Below are positions 57,295 through 64,000 of a stretch of 64,000 bases of DNA, piece by piece. The notes below the pieces were generated by a model, which was not told the origin of the DNA, did no database searches, and saw only the letters and a list, made by a program, of their open reading frames with translations. Position 1 is the first letter of the stretch; each line of letters opens with the position of its first letter. This stretch comes from an uncultured SAR86 cluster bacterium (GTDB lineage: Bacteria > Pseudomonadota > Gammaproteobacteria > Magnimaribacterales > AG-339-G14), in NCBI GenBank assembly GCA_902578495.1, contig CACHCY010000004.1, forward strand, positions 39,960-103,959. The letters run 5' to 3'. The translations under genes were made by a program, and so were the position numbers.

Positions 57295-58728
57295 ATGATT
57301 GATGTAGCAGTTATAGGAGCAGGTATCTCTGGAATAGGTGCAGCCTCTTATTTGACAATGAAATGTCCAAATAAGAGTTTTCAAATTATCGAATCAAGGA
57401 AAAATATTGGTGGAACTTGGGACTTGTTCAAATACCCAGGAATTAGATCTGATTCTGATATGTATACTATGGGCTATTCCTTCAAACCATGGAAGGAAGA
57501 CAAAACCCTTGCTGATGGGTCATCAATCCTGAGATATTTGGATGAGACCATTGATGAATATCATCTCAGAGACAAAATTAGCTTCAATACAAAACTGACG
57601 TCTCTTCATTGGAATTCTAATGAAGCTTGTTGGACGCTTGATTTGGTAACCCCTGAAGGAGAAAAGCAGATCAAAGCTAAATTTGTTTTTATGGGCACTG
57701 GATATTACAACTATGACAAAGGTTATCTTCCTGATTTTAAAGGATCAGATTCTTATAAAGGAGTAAAAATCCATCCACAACATTGGCCTGAAGATTTAGA
57801 CTATGAAAATAAAACTGTTGCTGTCATTGGAAGTGGTGCGACAGCTGCAACTGTTGTTCCAGCAGTAGCTGAGAAAGCTAATCATGTTTACATGATCCAA
57901 AGGTCACCAACTTATTATTTTCCTGTACCTGAAATTAATGCATTCGGTGCTTTTCTAAAAAAGATTCTGCCTCACTCGATGGCCTATAAAATTGTGAGAA
58001 CTAGGAATGTTTGGCTTCAGCAAACACTGTTTAAACATAGTAAGAAAAATCCAGAAAGAGTTAAGAATCTTCTTTTAGATGAAGTGAGAAAACATTTACC
58101 TGATGAATACGTAGATAAACACTTCACTCCAACCTACAATCCATGGGATCAGAGAATTTGTGCTCTGCCAGAGGGTGATTTATTTAATGCAATAAACGAA
58201 AAAAGAGCATCTATTATTACTGGCCATATAGATTCTTTTACAGAGACAGGCATTAAAATGGAATCAGGAGAAGAAATCCAAGCAGATATTATTGTTACTG
58301 CTACTGGGTTACAAATGCAATTTTTGGGCGGAGCTGATGTGAAAGTTGATAATCGAGATATTGATATGCCTAATACAGTTGCTTACAAAGGAATGATGTA
58401 CACAGGCGTGCCTAACCTGATTAATTCTTTTGGATACATTAATGCATCTTGGACGCTAAGATCGGATTTAACATGTGAATTCATGTGCAAGTTAATTAAT
58501 TATATGGATGAAAATAAAATAACTCATTCATTACCAGATCCAGATATCCAAGTTACAGAGGATGATTGGTTAAATGGTTTTTCTTCAGGTTATTTGATGA
58601 GGTCAATGCATTTATTTCCAAAACAAGGTGAAAAATCTCCTTGGAGAAATAATCAAAATTACTTTCAAGATCTTTTTGATATTAAATTCAAGAAAATTGA
58701 TGACGGTGCATTAGTCTTGAGGAATTAA
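57295..58728 (+). CDS. Flavin-containing monooxygenase (Baeyer-Villiger type)
   Basis: Class B flavoprotein monooxygenase of 477 residues using FAD and NADPH. FAD site IGAGISGIGAASYL at 6-19, second Rossmann motif VIGSGATAATVVPAV near 180, and the fingerprint FKGSDSYKGVKIHPQHWP near 145-165 (form F-x-G-x3-H-x3-W). FTPTYNPWDQRICALPEGDLFNAI and the ATG motif IIVTATGLQ follow. Substrates would be ketones, aldehydes or hetero-atom compounds. It is coupled to the MscS gene by TAATG. Confidence 0.9.
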   Translation: MIDVAVIGAGISGIGAASYLTMKCPNKSFQIIESRKNIGGTWDLFKYPGIRSDSDMYTMGYSFKPWKEDKTLADGSSILRYLDETIDEYHLRDKISFNTKLTSLHWNSNEACWTLDLVTPEGEKQIKAKFVFMGTGYYNYDKGYLPDFKGSDSYKGVKIHPQHWPEDLDYENKTVAVIGSGATAATVVPAVAEKANHVYMIQRSPTYYFPVPEINAFGAFLKKILPHSMAYKIVRTRNVWLQQTLFKHSKKNPERVKNLLLDEVRKHLPDEYVDKHFTPTYNPWDQRICALPEGDLFNAINEKRASIITGHIDSFTETGIKMESGEEIQADIIVTATGLQMQFLGGADVKVDNRDIDMPNTVAYKGMMYTGVPNLINSFGYINASWTLRSDLTCEFMCKLINYMDENKITHSLPDPDIQVTEDDWLNGFSSGYLMRSMHLFPKQGEKSPWRNNQNYFQDLFDIKFKKIDDGALVLRN

Positions 58729-59882
58729 TGGGCGGATTTTTTAATATTTTTATAGAAGTCTGGGAAGAGGGTCTTTTAGGAATCGGTCTAACAGAACTTT
58801 TTATATCCATCGGAATTTTGGTAATAGCTCTTTTACTAAGAGCTTTCATCGTCAGTAGATTTTTTAAGTGGTTAGAATCGATTGCTGACAATACAGAAAC
58901 AGAAGTTGATGATGTTGTATTTGAGTCTCTTAGGAAACCAGTGGGTTATGTTCCTATAACGCTTGCTCTTTACTTAATAAGTATTTATTTACCCTTATCA
59001 GGATCTTTAGGTTTATTTATAGAAAATTTAGTCAAAGCATCTTTAGCTTTCACAATTTTCAGCGTTTTTACTAACAGTGTTTCACCGCTTTTTTCCATGC
59101 TTACTGGCACCAGCTTTTTAACCGCCGCAATGACAATGTGGCTTGAGAAAGCCATAAGAGTTTTAATTTGGGTCATAGGTTTTGCAATAATTTTAGATAT
59201 ATTTGGAATTCAAATAGGGCCCATTATTGCTGGTTTGGGGTTATTTTCAGTTGCCGTTGCATTAGGGGCTCAAGATCTTTTCAAGAATTTAATCTCCGGA
59301 ATTTTAATAATTGCTGAAAATAGATTTCAGCCAGGCGATAGAATTGAAGTGGAGGGTCATCTTCATGGAATGGTTGATAAAATTGGATTTAGATCAACAG
59401 TCATTAGACTTTTCAATACCTCTCCCATGATTATTCCAAATAAAGACTTATCTGATGTAAAAGTCATCAATCACGGTGAGATGTATCACAGAAGATTAGA
59501 TTGGAAAATAAACCTTGTTTATTCAACAACTCTCGAGCAACTCAAAGAGATATGCTCAAAAATTGATGAGTTTATAAAAGACTATGAAGGGCTGGTGGAA
59601 AACGTAAAGCAAGAATCCTTTGCAAAAACTGTTGCCTTTAATTCAAGCTCTATCGACGTCCAAATATTATGTTTTACTAATCCTTGTAATTTCACTGAGT
59701 TCTCAACCATCAAGCAAGATCTTGTTTATTCAGTAATTGATATAGTTAGATCCAGTGGGAGTGAATTTGCTTTCCCTTCAAGGTCAATATATGTTGAATC
59801 AGGTGGCTCAGATGGAATTATGGATGAGAATGACGTGCATGCTTCTGCGGTAATCAATAATGAAGCTGAGGATAAAAAATAA
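58728..59882 (+). CDS. MscS-family mechanosensitive channel
   Basis: 384 residues. Several N-terminal hydrophobic helices, then the pore-lining helix IIAGLGLFSVAVALGAQDLFKNLISG near 165-190 with the alternating Gly/Ala pattern of TM3, and the beta-domain GDRIEVEGHLHGMVDKIGFRSTVIRLFNTSPMIIPNKDL. It relieves osmotic pressure in the inner membrane, or in this longer form may have another gating role. It starts at the TAATG overlap with the monooxygenase. Confidence 0.93.
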   Translation: MGGFFNIFIEVWEEGLLGIGLTELFISIGILVIALLLRAFIVSRFFKWLESIADNTETEVDDVVFESLRKPVGYVPITLALYLISIYLPLSGSLGLFIENLVKASLAFTIFSVFTNSVSPLFSMLTGTSFLTAAMTMWLEKAIRVLIWVIGFAIILDIFGIQIGPIIAGLGLFSVAVALGAQDLFKNLISGILIIAENRFQPGDRIEVEGHLHGMVDKIGFRSTVIRLFNTSPMIIPNKDLSDVKVINHGEMYHRRLDWKINLVYSTTLEQLKEICSKIDEFIKDYEGLVENVKQESFAKTVAFNSSSIDVQILCFTNPCNFTEFSTIKQDLVYSVIDIVRSSGSEFAFPSRSIYVESGGSDGIMDENDVHASAVINNEAEDKK

Positions 59883-59913
59883 TATTCTTTGTTCTCAAGT
59901 TTATTAAATTAGA

Positions 59914-59919
59914 TATAAT
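59914..59919 (+). promoter_or_regulatory. Possible -10 box before the lipoprotein and msr genes
   Basis: TATAAT at 59914-59919 with TTGTTC at 59889-59894 (19-base spacer, longer than ideal) and GAGG before the ATG at 59935. A reasonable sigma-70 candidate on motif and position alone. Confidence 0.35.
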
Positions 59920-59934
59920 GTCACCTGAGGATTT

Positions 59935-60348
59935 ATGAAAAAACCATTCCGCATTTCTTTACTTTTATTATTAACTTTTGCTGTTGGTTGCGCAAAACCC
60001 ATTTTCTGGTATCAAACACCTCAACCATTGGATCTGCACTTTGATTTTGATCCCACACTGTTGAACTGTATTGAATTATCAGAAGAATCTGTAAGAGTTT
60101 CTAATATTGTAGAAGATCTTGCTGACAAGTTAGTCAACGAAGCGGATAGAAATGTGTCATCTGTTTTTTTTGGATTTAGGACAAACAATCCTCTGACTGG
60201 TAAAAATTATTTTGGCGTTGGTTCTGAATCTGTGAATCCAGCTGTATACGAGTTTAGAAGACTTCAATTATTACTCGAACAAATAGAAACCTTGCAGATA
60301 GATAACTGTTCTCCCACTGTAATAACAATTACAGAAGAGCAAGGATAA
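59935..60348 (+). CDS. Lipoprotein, unknown
   Basis: 137 residues with an N-terminal lipoprotein signal (hydrophobic 7-17, lipobox AVGC). The rest is soluble, with two cysteines besides the lipid-anchor one (LLNCIEL, DNCSP) that could form a disulfide. FDFDPTLLNCIELS and GVGSESVNPAVYEFRRLQLLLEQI are visible but I recognise no family with certainty. It lies 15 bases before the msr fusion gene. Confidence 0.68.
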   Translation: MKKPFRISLLLLLTFAVGCAKPIFWYQTPQPLDLHFDFDPTLLNCIELSEESVRVSNIVEDLADKLVNEADRNVSSVFFGFRTNNPLTGKNYFGVGSESVNPAVYEFRRLQLLLEQIETLQIDNCSPTVITITEEQG

Positions 60349-60363
60349 CTTTCTTTTTCTCAA

Positions 60364-61623
60364 ATGGTTTGCTTGCCAAATCTCTTCAAGCCTTTTCTAT
60401 TCCTAATAGTTATTTTTGCTTCCACTGCTTTTTCTTCAAAAAATATAACTATTCATGAAGACAGAATAGTTTTTGGAGCCGGCTGTTTTTGGAGCGTTGA
60501 AAAAAAATTTGCCGAATTATCAGGAGTGATAAACGTTGAATCTGGTTACGCTGATGGTGTCGGTCTTGAGCCTAGATATTCTGAAATAACAAAGTTTAAA
60601 AATAAATTCAATGCTGATAATTTTGCTGAGGTTGTCCAGGTCACATACGATAGGAATTCAATTTCCTTAACTGATTTAATTAAGTTCTTCTTTGAACTGC
60701 ATGATCCAACGCAAAAAAATAGACAAGGTAACGACATAGGAACTCAATATCGATCTCTAATATTATTTAATGATCAATCTGAAGAAATGTTATCCATCGA
60801 GCTTAAAGATGAGTATCAAATACTGCTAAGAAAAGAAGGTTATGGAGATATAGTTACAGATATAAAGAAATTGAAAAAGTTTTATCCTGCAGAAGAATAT
60901 CATCAAGATTACTTAGTTAAGAATCCTAATGGCTACTGTCCAGATCATTCAACCGGTATTGTTTTTAAAGAAGTTGAAAAACCTAAGATTGATAACAGTT
61001 ATTTACTTGCTGGCAAGTACATTTTAGTTTTGGATTCAGAATTTTGTCCTTACTGCACTAAGCTCAAAAATGAAGTTTTGTCTGATTATGGGGGTTCAAT
61101 CCCGTTGCATTATAGATATTCCTCAGATTTGCATGATCTTCAATTATCATCTCCTACTTGGGCAACACCAACTATCTTTTTTATTGAAGATGGAGTTGAG
61201 AAATTTTCTCTTCAAGGATTTGTGCAAAGAGAAAACTTCTATAAGGCCCTTGGTATTTTTAAATTAGGAGAAAGTGAAGCCTATAGCGTTGCTTTTAATC
61301 AAGGAACGGACCCAGTCTTTTGCAAAGAATATGAGTTATTTAAAGATACTCCGGAGGGAGTTTTCATTGATAAGCTCAGTGGAGCTCCTCTTTTTGATAC
61401 AAAAGATAGATTTAATTCCAGAACGGGATGGTTATCTTTTACTAAACCAGTAGATGGATCGGTTACAGAGCACATGGACTACAGTTATGGAATGACTAGG
61501 GTTGAAATTAAATCTAAATCTTCAGGAATTCATCTTGGACACGTTTTTCAGGATGGGCCTAATGGACTTCCTAGATATTGCATCAATGCAACTGTGCTAG
61601 AATTCGTCCCCAGAAATATATAG
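60364..61623 (+). CDS. MsrA-thioredoxin-MsrB fusion, probably periplasmic
   Basis: Methionine sulfoxide reductase fusion of 419 residues. After a hydrophobic N-terminus (about 9-24) come an MsrA domain with the catalytic cysteine in VFGAGCFWSVEKKF at about 36-49, a thioredoxin-like middle with CPYC in LDSEFCPYCTKL near 225 and cis-proline ATPT near 263, and an MsrB domain ending HLGHVFQDGPNGLPRYCINATVLEF with the catalytic cysteine. The MsrB zinc cysteines and the GCGWPSF cysteine are absent (RTGWLSF). The known Neisseria fusion has the order Trx-MsrA-MsrB. The TAG stop overlaps the tRNA-Val 5' end by two bases. Confidence 0.9.
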   Translation: MVCLPNLFKPFLFLIVIFASTAFSSKNITIHEDRIVFGAGCFWSVEKKFAELSGVINVESGYADGVGLEPRYSEITKFKNKFNADNFAEVVQVTYDRNSISLTDLIKFFFELHDPTQKNRQGNDIGTQYRSLILFNDQSEEMLSIELKDEYQILLRKEGYGDIVTDIKKLKKFYPAEEYHQDYLVKNPNGYCPDHSTGIVFKEVEKPKIDNSYLLAGKYILVLDSEFCPYCTKLKNEVLSDYGGSIPLHYRYSSDLHDLQLSSPTWATPTIFFIEDGVEKFSLQGFVQRENFYKALGIFKLGESEAYSVAFNQGTDPVFCKEYELFKDTPEGVFIDKLSGAPLFDTKDRFNSRTGWLSFTKPVDGSVTEHMDYSYGMTRVEIKSKSSGIHLGHVFQDGPNGLPRYCINATVLEFVPRNI

Positions 61624-61698
61624 ACACGTAGCTCAGTTGGTTAGAGTACTACCTTGACATGGTAGGGGTCCCCGGTTCGAGTCCGGGCGTGTCTACCA
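61622..61698 (+). tRNA. tRNA-Val (anticodon GAC)
   Basis: A 77-base cloverleaf: acceptor AGACACG pairs with CGTGTCT, anticodon loop TTGACAT gives GAC, T arm GGTTCGAGTCC, CCA encoded. Its first two bases are the last two bases of the msr fusion stop codon. Confidence 0.95.
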
Positions 61699-61742
61699 TT
61701 TTAGAATTATCTTATAAGACAAATTACAGATATTATTCTTCG

Positions 61743-62258
61743 ATGAATAAATTGCTTGAATCTTTTCTTCGCTCTGATCATGCTGGCGAAGTAGGCGCTG
61801 TTTACATATATAAAGGGATTCTCTCTATTGCTAAAGACCCGGCTTTGGTTGAGTTTTCAAAAAGACATTTAGAGACAGAAAAAGAACATTTACGAAAGAT
61901 AGAAGAAGTTCTTCCGGCAAGCAAAAGAAGCAAGTTAGTTAGCATTTGGAAAGTTGCTGGCTATCTTTTGGGTTTTCTTCCTTCTCTCTTTGGTCCCAGA
62001 ATAGTTTTTGCAACAATCGAAGCAGTTGAGTCTTTTGTAGAAGATCATTACGAAGAACAACTCAAATACTTGAGGGCACAGAATGATCCTGATCAAGCCC
62101 TTATAGATCTCCTCCAATCCTGTCAGGATGATGAGATTGAGCATAAAAATGAGTCCGCAATTAAAAAAAGATCTACTCCTGGGTTCCTTCTAAACTTCTG
62201 GATGAAAATTGTAGGGTGGGGATCTTCATCTGCAGTTAAAGTAGCAAAAATAATCTAG
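61743..62258 (+). CDS. coq7: Ubiquinone biosynthesis hydroxylase Coq7
   Basis: Di-iron monooxygenase that hydroxylates 2-polyprenyl-3-methyl-6-methoxy-1,4-benzoquinone in ubiquinone synthesis. Ligand motifs: LRSDHAGEVGAVYIYKG near 9, HLETEKEHLRKIEE near 42, ATIEAVESFVEDHYEEQL near 90, DDEIEHKNES near 132. 172 residues, peripheral membrane enzyme. The ATG at 61743 is used; the frame extends upstream through the tRNA, which is not coding. Many gammaproteobacteria use Coq7 here instead of UbiF. Confidence 0.93.
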   Translation: MNKLLESFLRSDHAGEVGAVYIYKGILSIAKDPALVEFSKRHLETEKEHLRKIEEVLPASKRSKLVSIWKVAGYLLGFLPSLFGPRIVFATIEAVESFVEDHYEEQLKYLRAQNDPDQALIDLLQSCQDDEIEHKNESAIKKRSTPGFLLNFWMKIVGWGSSSAVKVAKII

Positions 62259-62286
62259 ATAAGCCCACTTTTATTATTAAACAATA

Positions 62287-62306
62287 TACTGTATATTTAT
62301 ACAGTA
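62287..62306 (+). promoter_or_regulatory. LexA-binding SOS box before umuDC
   Basis: TACTGTATATTTATACAGTA, a near-perfect palindrome with CTGT-N8-ACAG, exactly the gammaproteobacterial LexA operator form. It lies 26 bases before the umuD ATG. It predicts LexA repression and induction by DNA damage. Confidence 0.93.
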
Positions 62307-62331
62307 CTTAATTTATTTTTTATTTTTGCGA

Positions 62332-62739
62332 ATGATATCTGAAGATCAAAAGCGCAGGGTAAATCTGCCTCTTTTCAACGACAAAATTGCTGTTGGTTGG
62401 CCCAGTCCTGCAGATGATTACGTAGAGAGATCAATAGATTTAAATGAGTACCTGATAAAGAATTCAGCTGCGACCTACTTTTTAAGAGCTGCTGGCGATT
62501 CTATGATTAACGTGGGTATACATAACGATGCAATTTTAATAGTCGACCGAAGTATCGAGCCAACTGACGGCAAGATAGTCATCGCTTCGGTCGACGGATC
62601 TTATACCTGTAAACGATTACAACTTTATCCTGAGCCTAGATTGGTCGCAGAAAATATTAAGTATCCGCCTATTAAAATAGATAAAAAGGAAGATTTTGAA
62701 ATAATTGGCGTTGTGTTAGCTGCCATCAATCAATTTTAA
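62332..62739 (+). CDS. umuD: Translesion polymerase subunit UmuD
   Basis: LexA-like serine protease that cleaves itself with RecA filament and then pairs with UmuC as DNA polymerase V. 135 residues, matching E. coli UmuD end to end: NLPLFNDKIAVGWPSPADDYVE holds the cleavage site (Val-Gly here, Cys-Gly in E. coli), GDSM carries the catalytic serine and YTCKRLQL the lysine. ATG at 62332 preferred; an in-frame TTG at 62326 adds two residues. The LexA box lies just upstream, and umuC starts 7 bases after the stop. Confidence 0.95.
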   Translation: MISEDQKRRVNLPLFNDKIAVGWPSPADDYVERSIDLNEYLIKNSAATYFLRAAGDSMINVGIHNDAILIVDRSIEPTDGKIVIASVDGSYTCKRLQLYPEPRLVAENIKYPPIKIDKKEDFEIIGVVLAAINQF

Positions 62740-62746
62740 TTAAGAG

Positions 62747-64000
62747 ATGTTTGCTTTAGTAGATTGCAACAGCTTTTATGCTTCTTGCGAGAGAGTTTTT
62801 AGACCAGATCTAAAAGATAAACCAGTGGTCGTTTTATCAAATAATGATGGCTGTGTAGTGGCCCTCTCAAAAGAGGCCAAAAAGCTTGGTATTAAGATGT
62901 GTGATCCTTGGTATCAGATTGAGTCTTCTTATACCAAAAAAGGAGGTTATGCCTTTTCTTCTAATTATGAGCTTTATGCCGATATATCGGCACGCATAAT
63001 GACAACGCTGGAACGACTATCTCCTAATATAGAAATCTATAGTATTGATGAAGCCTTTCTAGATTTAACGGGAGTTAATAATTGTCAAAATTTGCAGGAT
63101 TTTGGAATGCAATGCAAAGAAACAATCAAACAATGGACGGGAATGCCCGTAAGAGTAGGCATCGCTCCAACTAAAACTTTATCTAAAATAGCAAGTTATG
63201 GAGCCAAATATTATCCAGCCACGCAAGGAGTAGTGGATTTATCTAAACCGGAAAGACAAAAAAAACTATTAAATTTGGTGCCTGTCCAAGAAGTCTGGGG
63301 AGTAGGCAGAAAGATTCACAAAAGATTAAACCAAATTGGTATCAGGACTGCCCTAGATCTTGCAATGATAGATACAAAATACGTAAGAAATAACTTCAAC
63401 ATAGTTCTTGCAAAAACAGTTAGAGAACTTAGGGGGGAACCTTGCATTGGCCTCGAAGACCAGCCATCTGCAAAAAAACAAATTGTGGTTAGCCGAACCT
63501 TTAGTAAAAGGGTAGATGATTTGATGACTTTAGAAGAGGCGGTAAGCGACTATGCAGCACGAGCAGCAGCTAAGCTTAGGAGAGAAAATAGAAGATGCCT
63601 TTATGTTTCTGTTTTTATCAGAACAAATCCTTTCAGGACGCAAGATCGGCAATATAGAAATTCAGGAACAACTAGGTTGATTGCTCCAACTAGCGATACT
63701 AGAGATATTATTCAAAATGCAAAAAAGAGTCTCAGAGCCATATATAGATCGGGTTTTAATTATATAAAGGCAGGAATATTACTTTCAGATTTTTACGATG
63801 ATCAAATTCAGCAGTATGATTTTTTTTATCCCAAAGAAAGGACCTTACACAGCGATCAACTCATGAATACCATAGATAAAATAAATAAGAAGGGGTTACC
63901 GCCGGTTTATTTCTTAGCTCAGGGGATTAAGAGAAAATGGTCAATGAAGAGAGAGATCCAATCACCTAGATACACAACTTCTTGGGACGATCTTCCAAAA
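62747..64000 (+). CDS. umuC: DNA polymerase V catalytic subunit UmuC, 3' end at window edge
   Basis: Y-family error-prone polymerase. Open to base 64000 (418 codons), no stop; E. coli UmuC has 422 residues, so little is missing. Palm residues: [14 protein letters not shown] at the start and [13 protein letters not shown] near 100. Then [12 protein letters not shown], the helix-hairpin-helix part [26 protein letters not shown] and the little-finger domain. The end ...[13 protein letters not shown] matches the family C-terminus. Co-transcribed with umuD under the SOS box. Confidence 0.95.
   Translation, partial: MFALVDCNSFYASCERVFRPDLKDKPVVVLSNNDGCVVALSKEAKKLGIKMCDPWYQIESSYTKKGGYAFSSNYELYADISARIMTTLERLSPNIEIYSIDEAFLDLTGVNNCQNLQDFGMQCKETIKQWTGMPVRVGIAPTKTLSKIASYGAKYYPATQGVVDLSKPERQKKLLNLVPVQEVWGVGRKIHKRLNQIGIRTALDLAMIDTKYVRNNFNIVLAKTVRELRGEPCIGLEDQPSAKKQIVVSRTFSKRVDDLMTLEEAVSDYAARAAAKLRRENRRCLYVSVFIRTNPFRTQDRQYRNSGTTRLIAPTSDTRDIIQNAKKSLRAIYRSGFNYIKAGILLSDFYDDQIQQYDFFYPKERTLHSDQLMNTIDKINKKGLPPVYFLAQGIKRKWSMKREIQSPRYTTSWDDLPK

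Noticed and set aside
61659..61742. Open frame upstream of coq7 running through tRNA-Val
   Set aside because: It covers the tRNA gene; the conserved Coq7 sequence starts at the ATG at 61743.

Overview
The window is an AT-rich, densely packed stretch of a bacterial chromosome with very short intergenic gaps. Gene order points to a streamlined marine gammaproteobacterium of the SAR86 type: folC-cvpA-purF, ppiB-lpxH divergent from cysS, alaS-lysC followed by tRNA-Ser(GCU), smc-zipA-ligA, and the ubiquinone hydroxylase gene coq7. The SAR86 assignment is inference from gene content and base composition; lpxH and zipA support a Gram-negative gammaproteobacterial cell more directly. I see no phage, integrase, insertion sequence or CRISPR array, and no gene-free stretch longer than 300 bases.

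Layout: 1-16.5 kb carries housekeeping genes: folate and purine synthesis (folC, purF, purL), aconitase B, lipid A synthesis (lpxH), prolyl isomerase, cysS, a Ca2+/Na+ exchanger, a RecB/Cas4-like nuclease, tRNA-Asn and uvrB. 16.5-25.7 kb holds two Nudix hydrolases, a gamma carbonic anhydrase, a dienelactone hydrolase, alaS, lysC, a GMC flavin oxidoreductase, tRNA-Ser and a class III aminotransferase. 25.7-32.6 kb has a small membrane protein, a lone KpsS-like gene and a four-gene acyl-CoA operon on the minus strand. 32.6-34.1 kb is a SAM-II riboswitch with a terminator, followed by metY. 34.2-36.0 kb has an RNA helicase, tRNA-Arg and an orphan hisI. 36.1-41.9 kb is a complete cytochrome c maturation operon, ccmABCDEFGHI, including a 35-residue CcmD. 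41.9-48.2 kb is smc-zipA-ligA and two lipoproteins. 48.2-56.5 kb is rich in acyl-CoA enzymes (three acyl-CoA dehydrogenases, an enoyl-CoA hydratase, a thioesterase) plus a photolyase-like gene with a tiny DUF2256 partner. 56.5-61.7 kb has small membrane proteins, a rhodanese, a flavin monooxygenase, an MscS channel, a lipoprotein, an MsrA-thioredoxin-MsrB fusion and tRNA-Val. The window ends with coq7 and an SOS-type umuDC operon behind a perfect LexA box.

Together the genes describe an aerobic heterotroph that makes c-type cytochromes and ubiquinone, degrades fatty-acid-like or branched/cyclic acyl compounds through CoA thioesters, assimilates sulfide into homocysteine under SAM control, and repairs DNA by UvrB, a photolyase-family protein and translesion synthesis.

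I found no wholly new multi-gene system. The observations most worth a second look are: a SAM-II riboswitch whose 3' aptamer strand can form a mutually exclusive antiterminator; an Smc that appears to lack the hinge domain; an MsrA-Trx-MsrB fusion; a photolyase-family protein apparently without the Fe-S ligands, next to a DUF2256 mini-gene; a LigA with an altered zinc finger; and stop codons that overlap tRNA genes or are shared between convergent genes.
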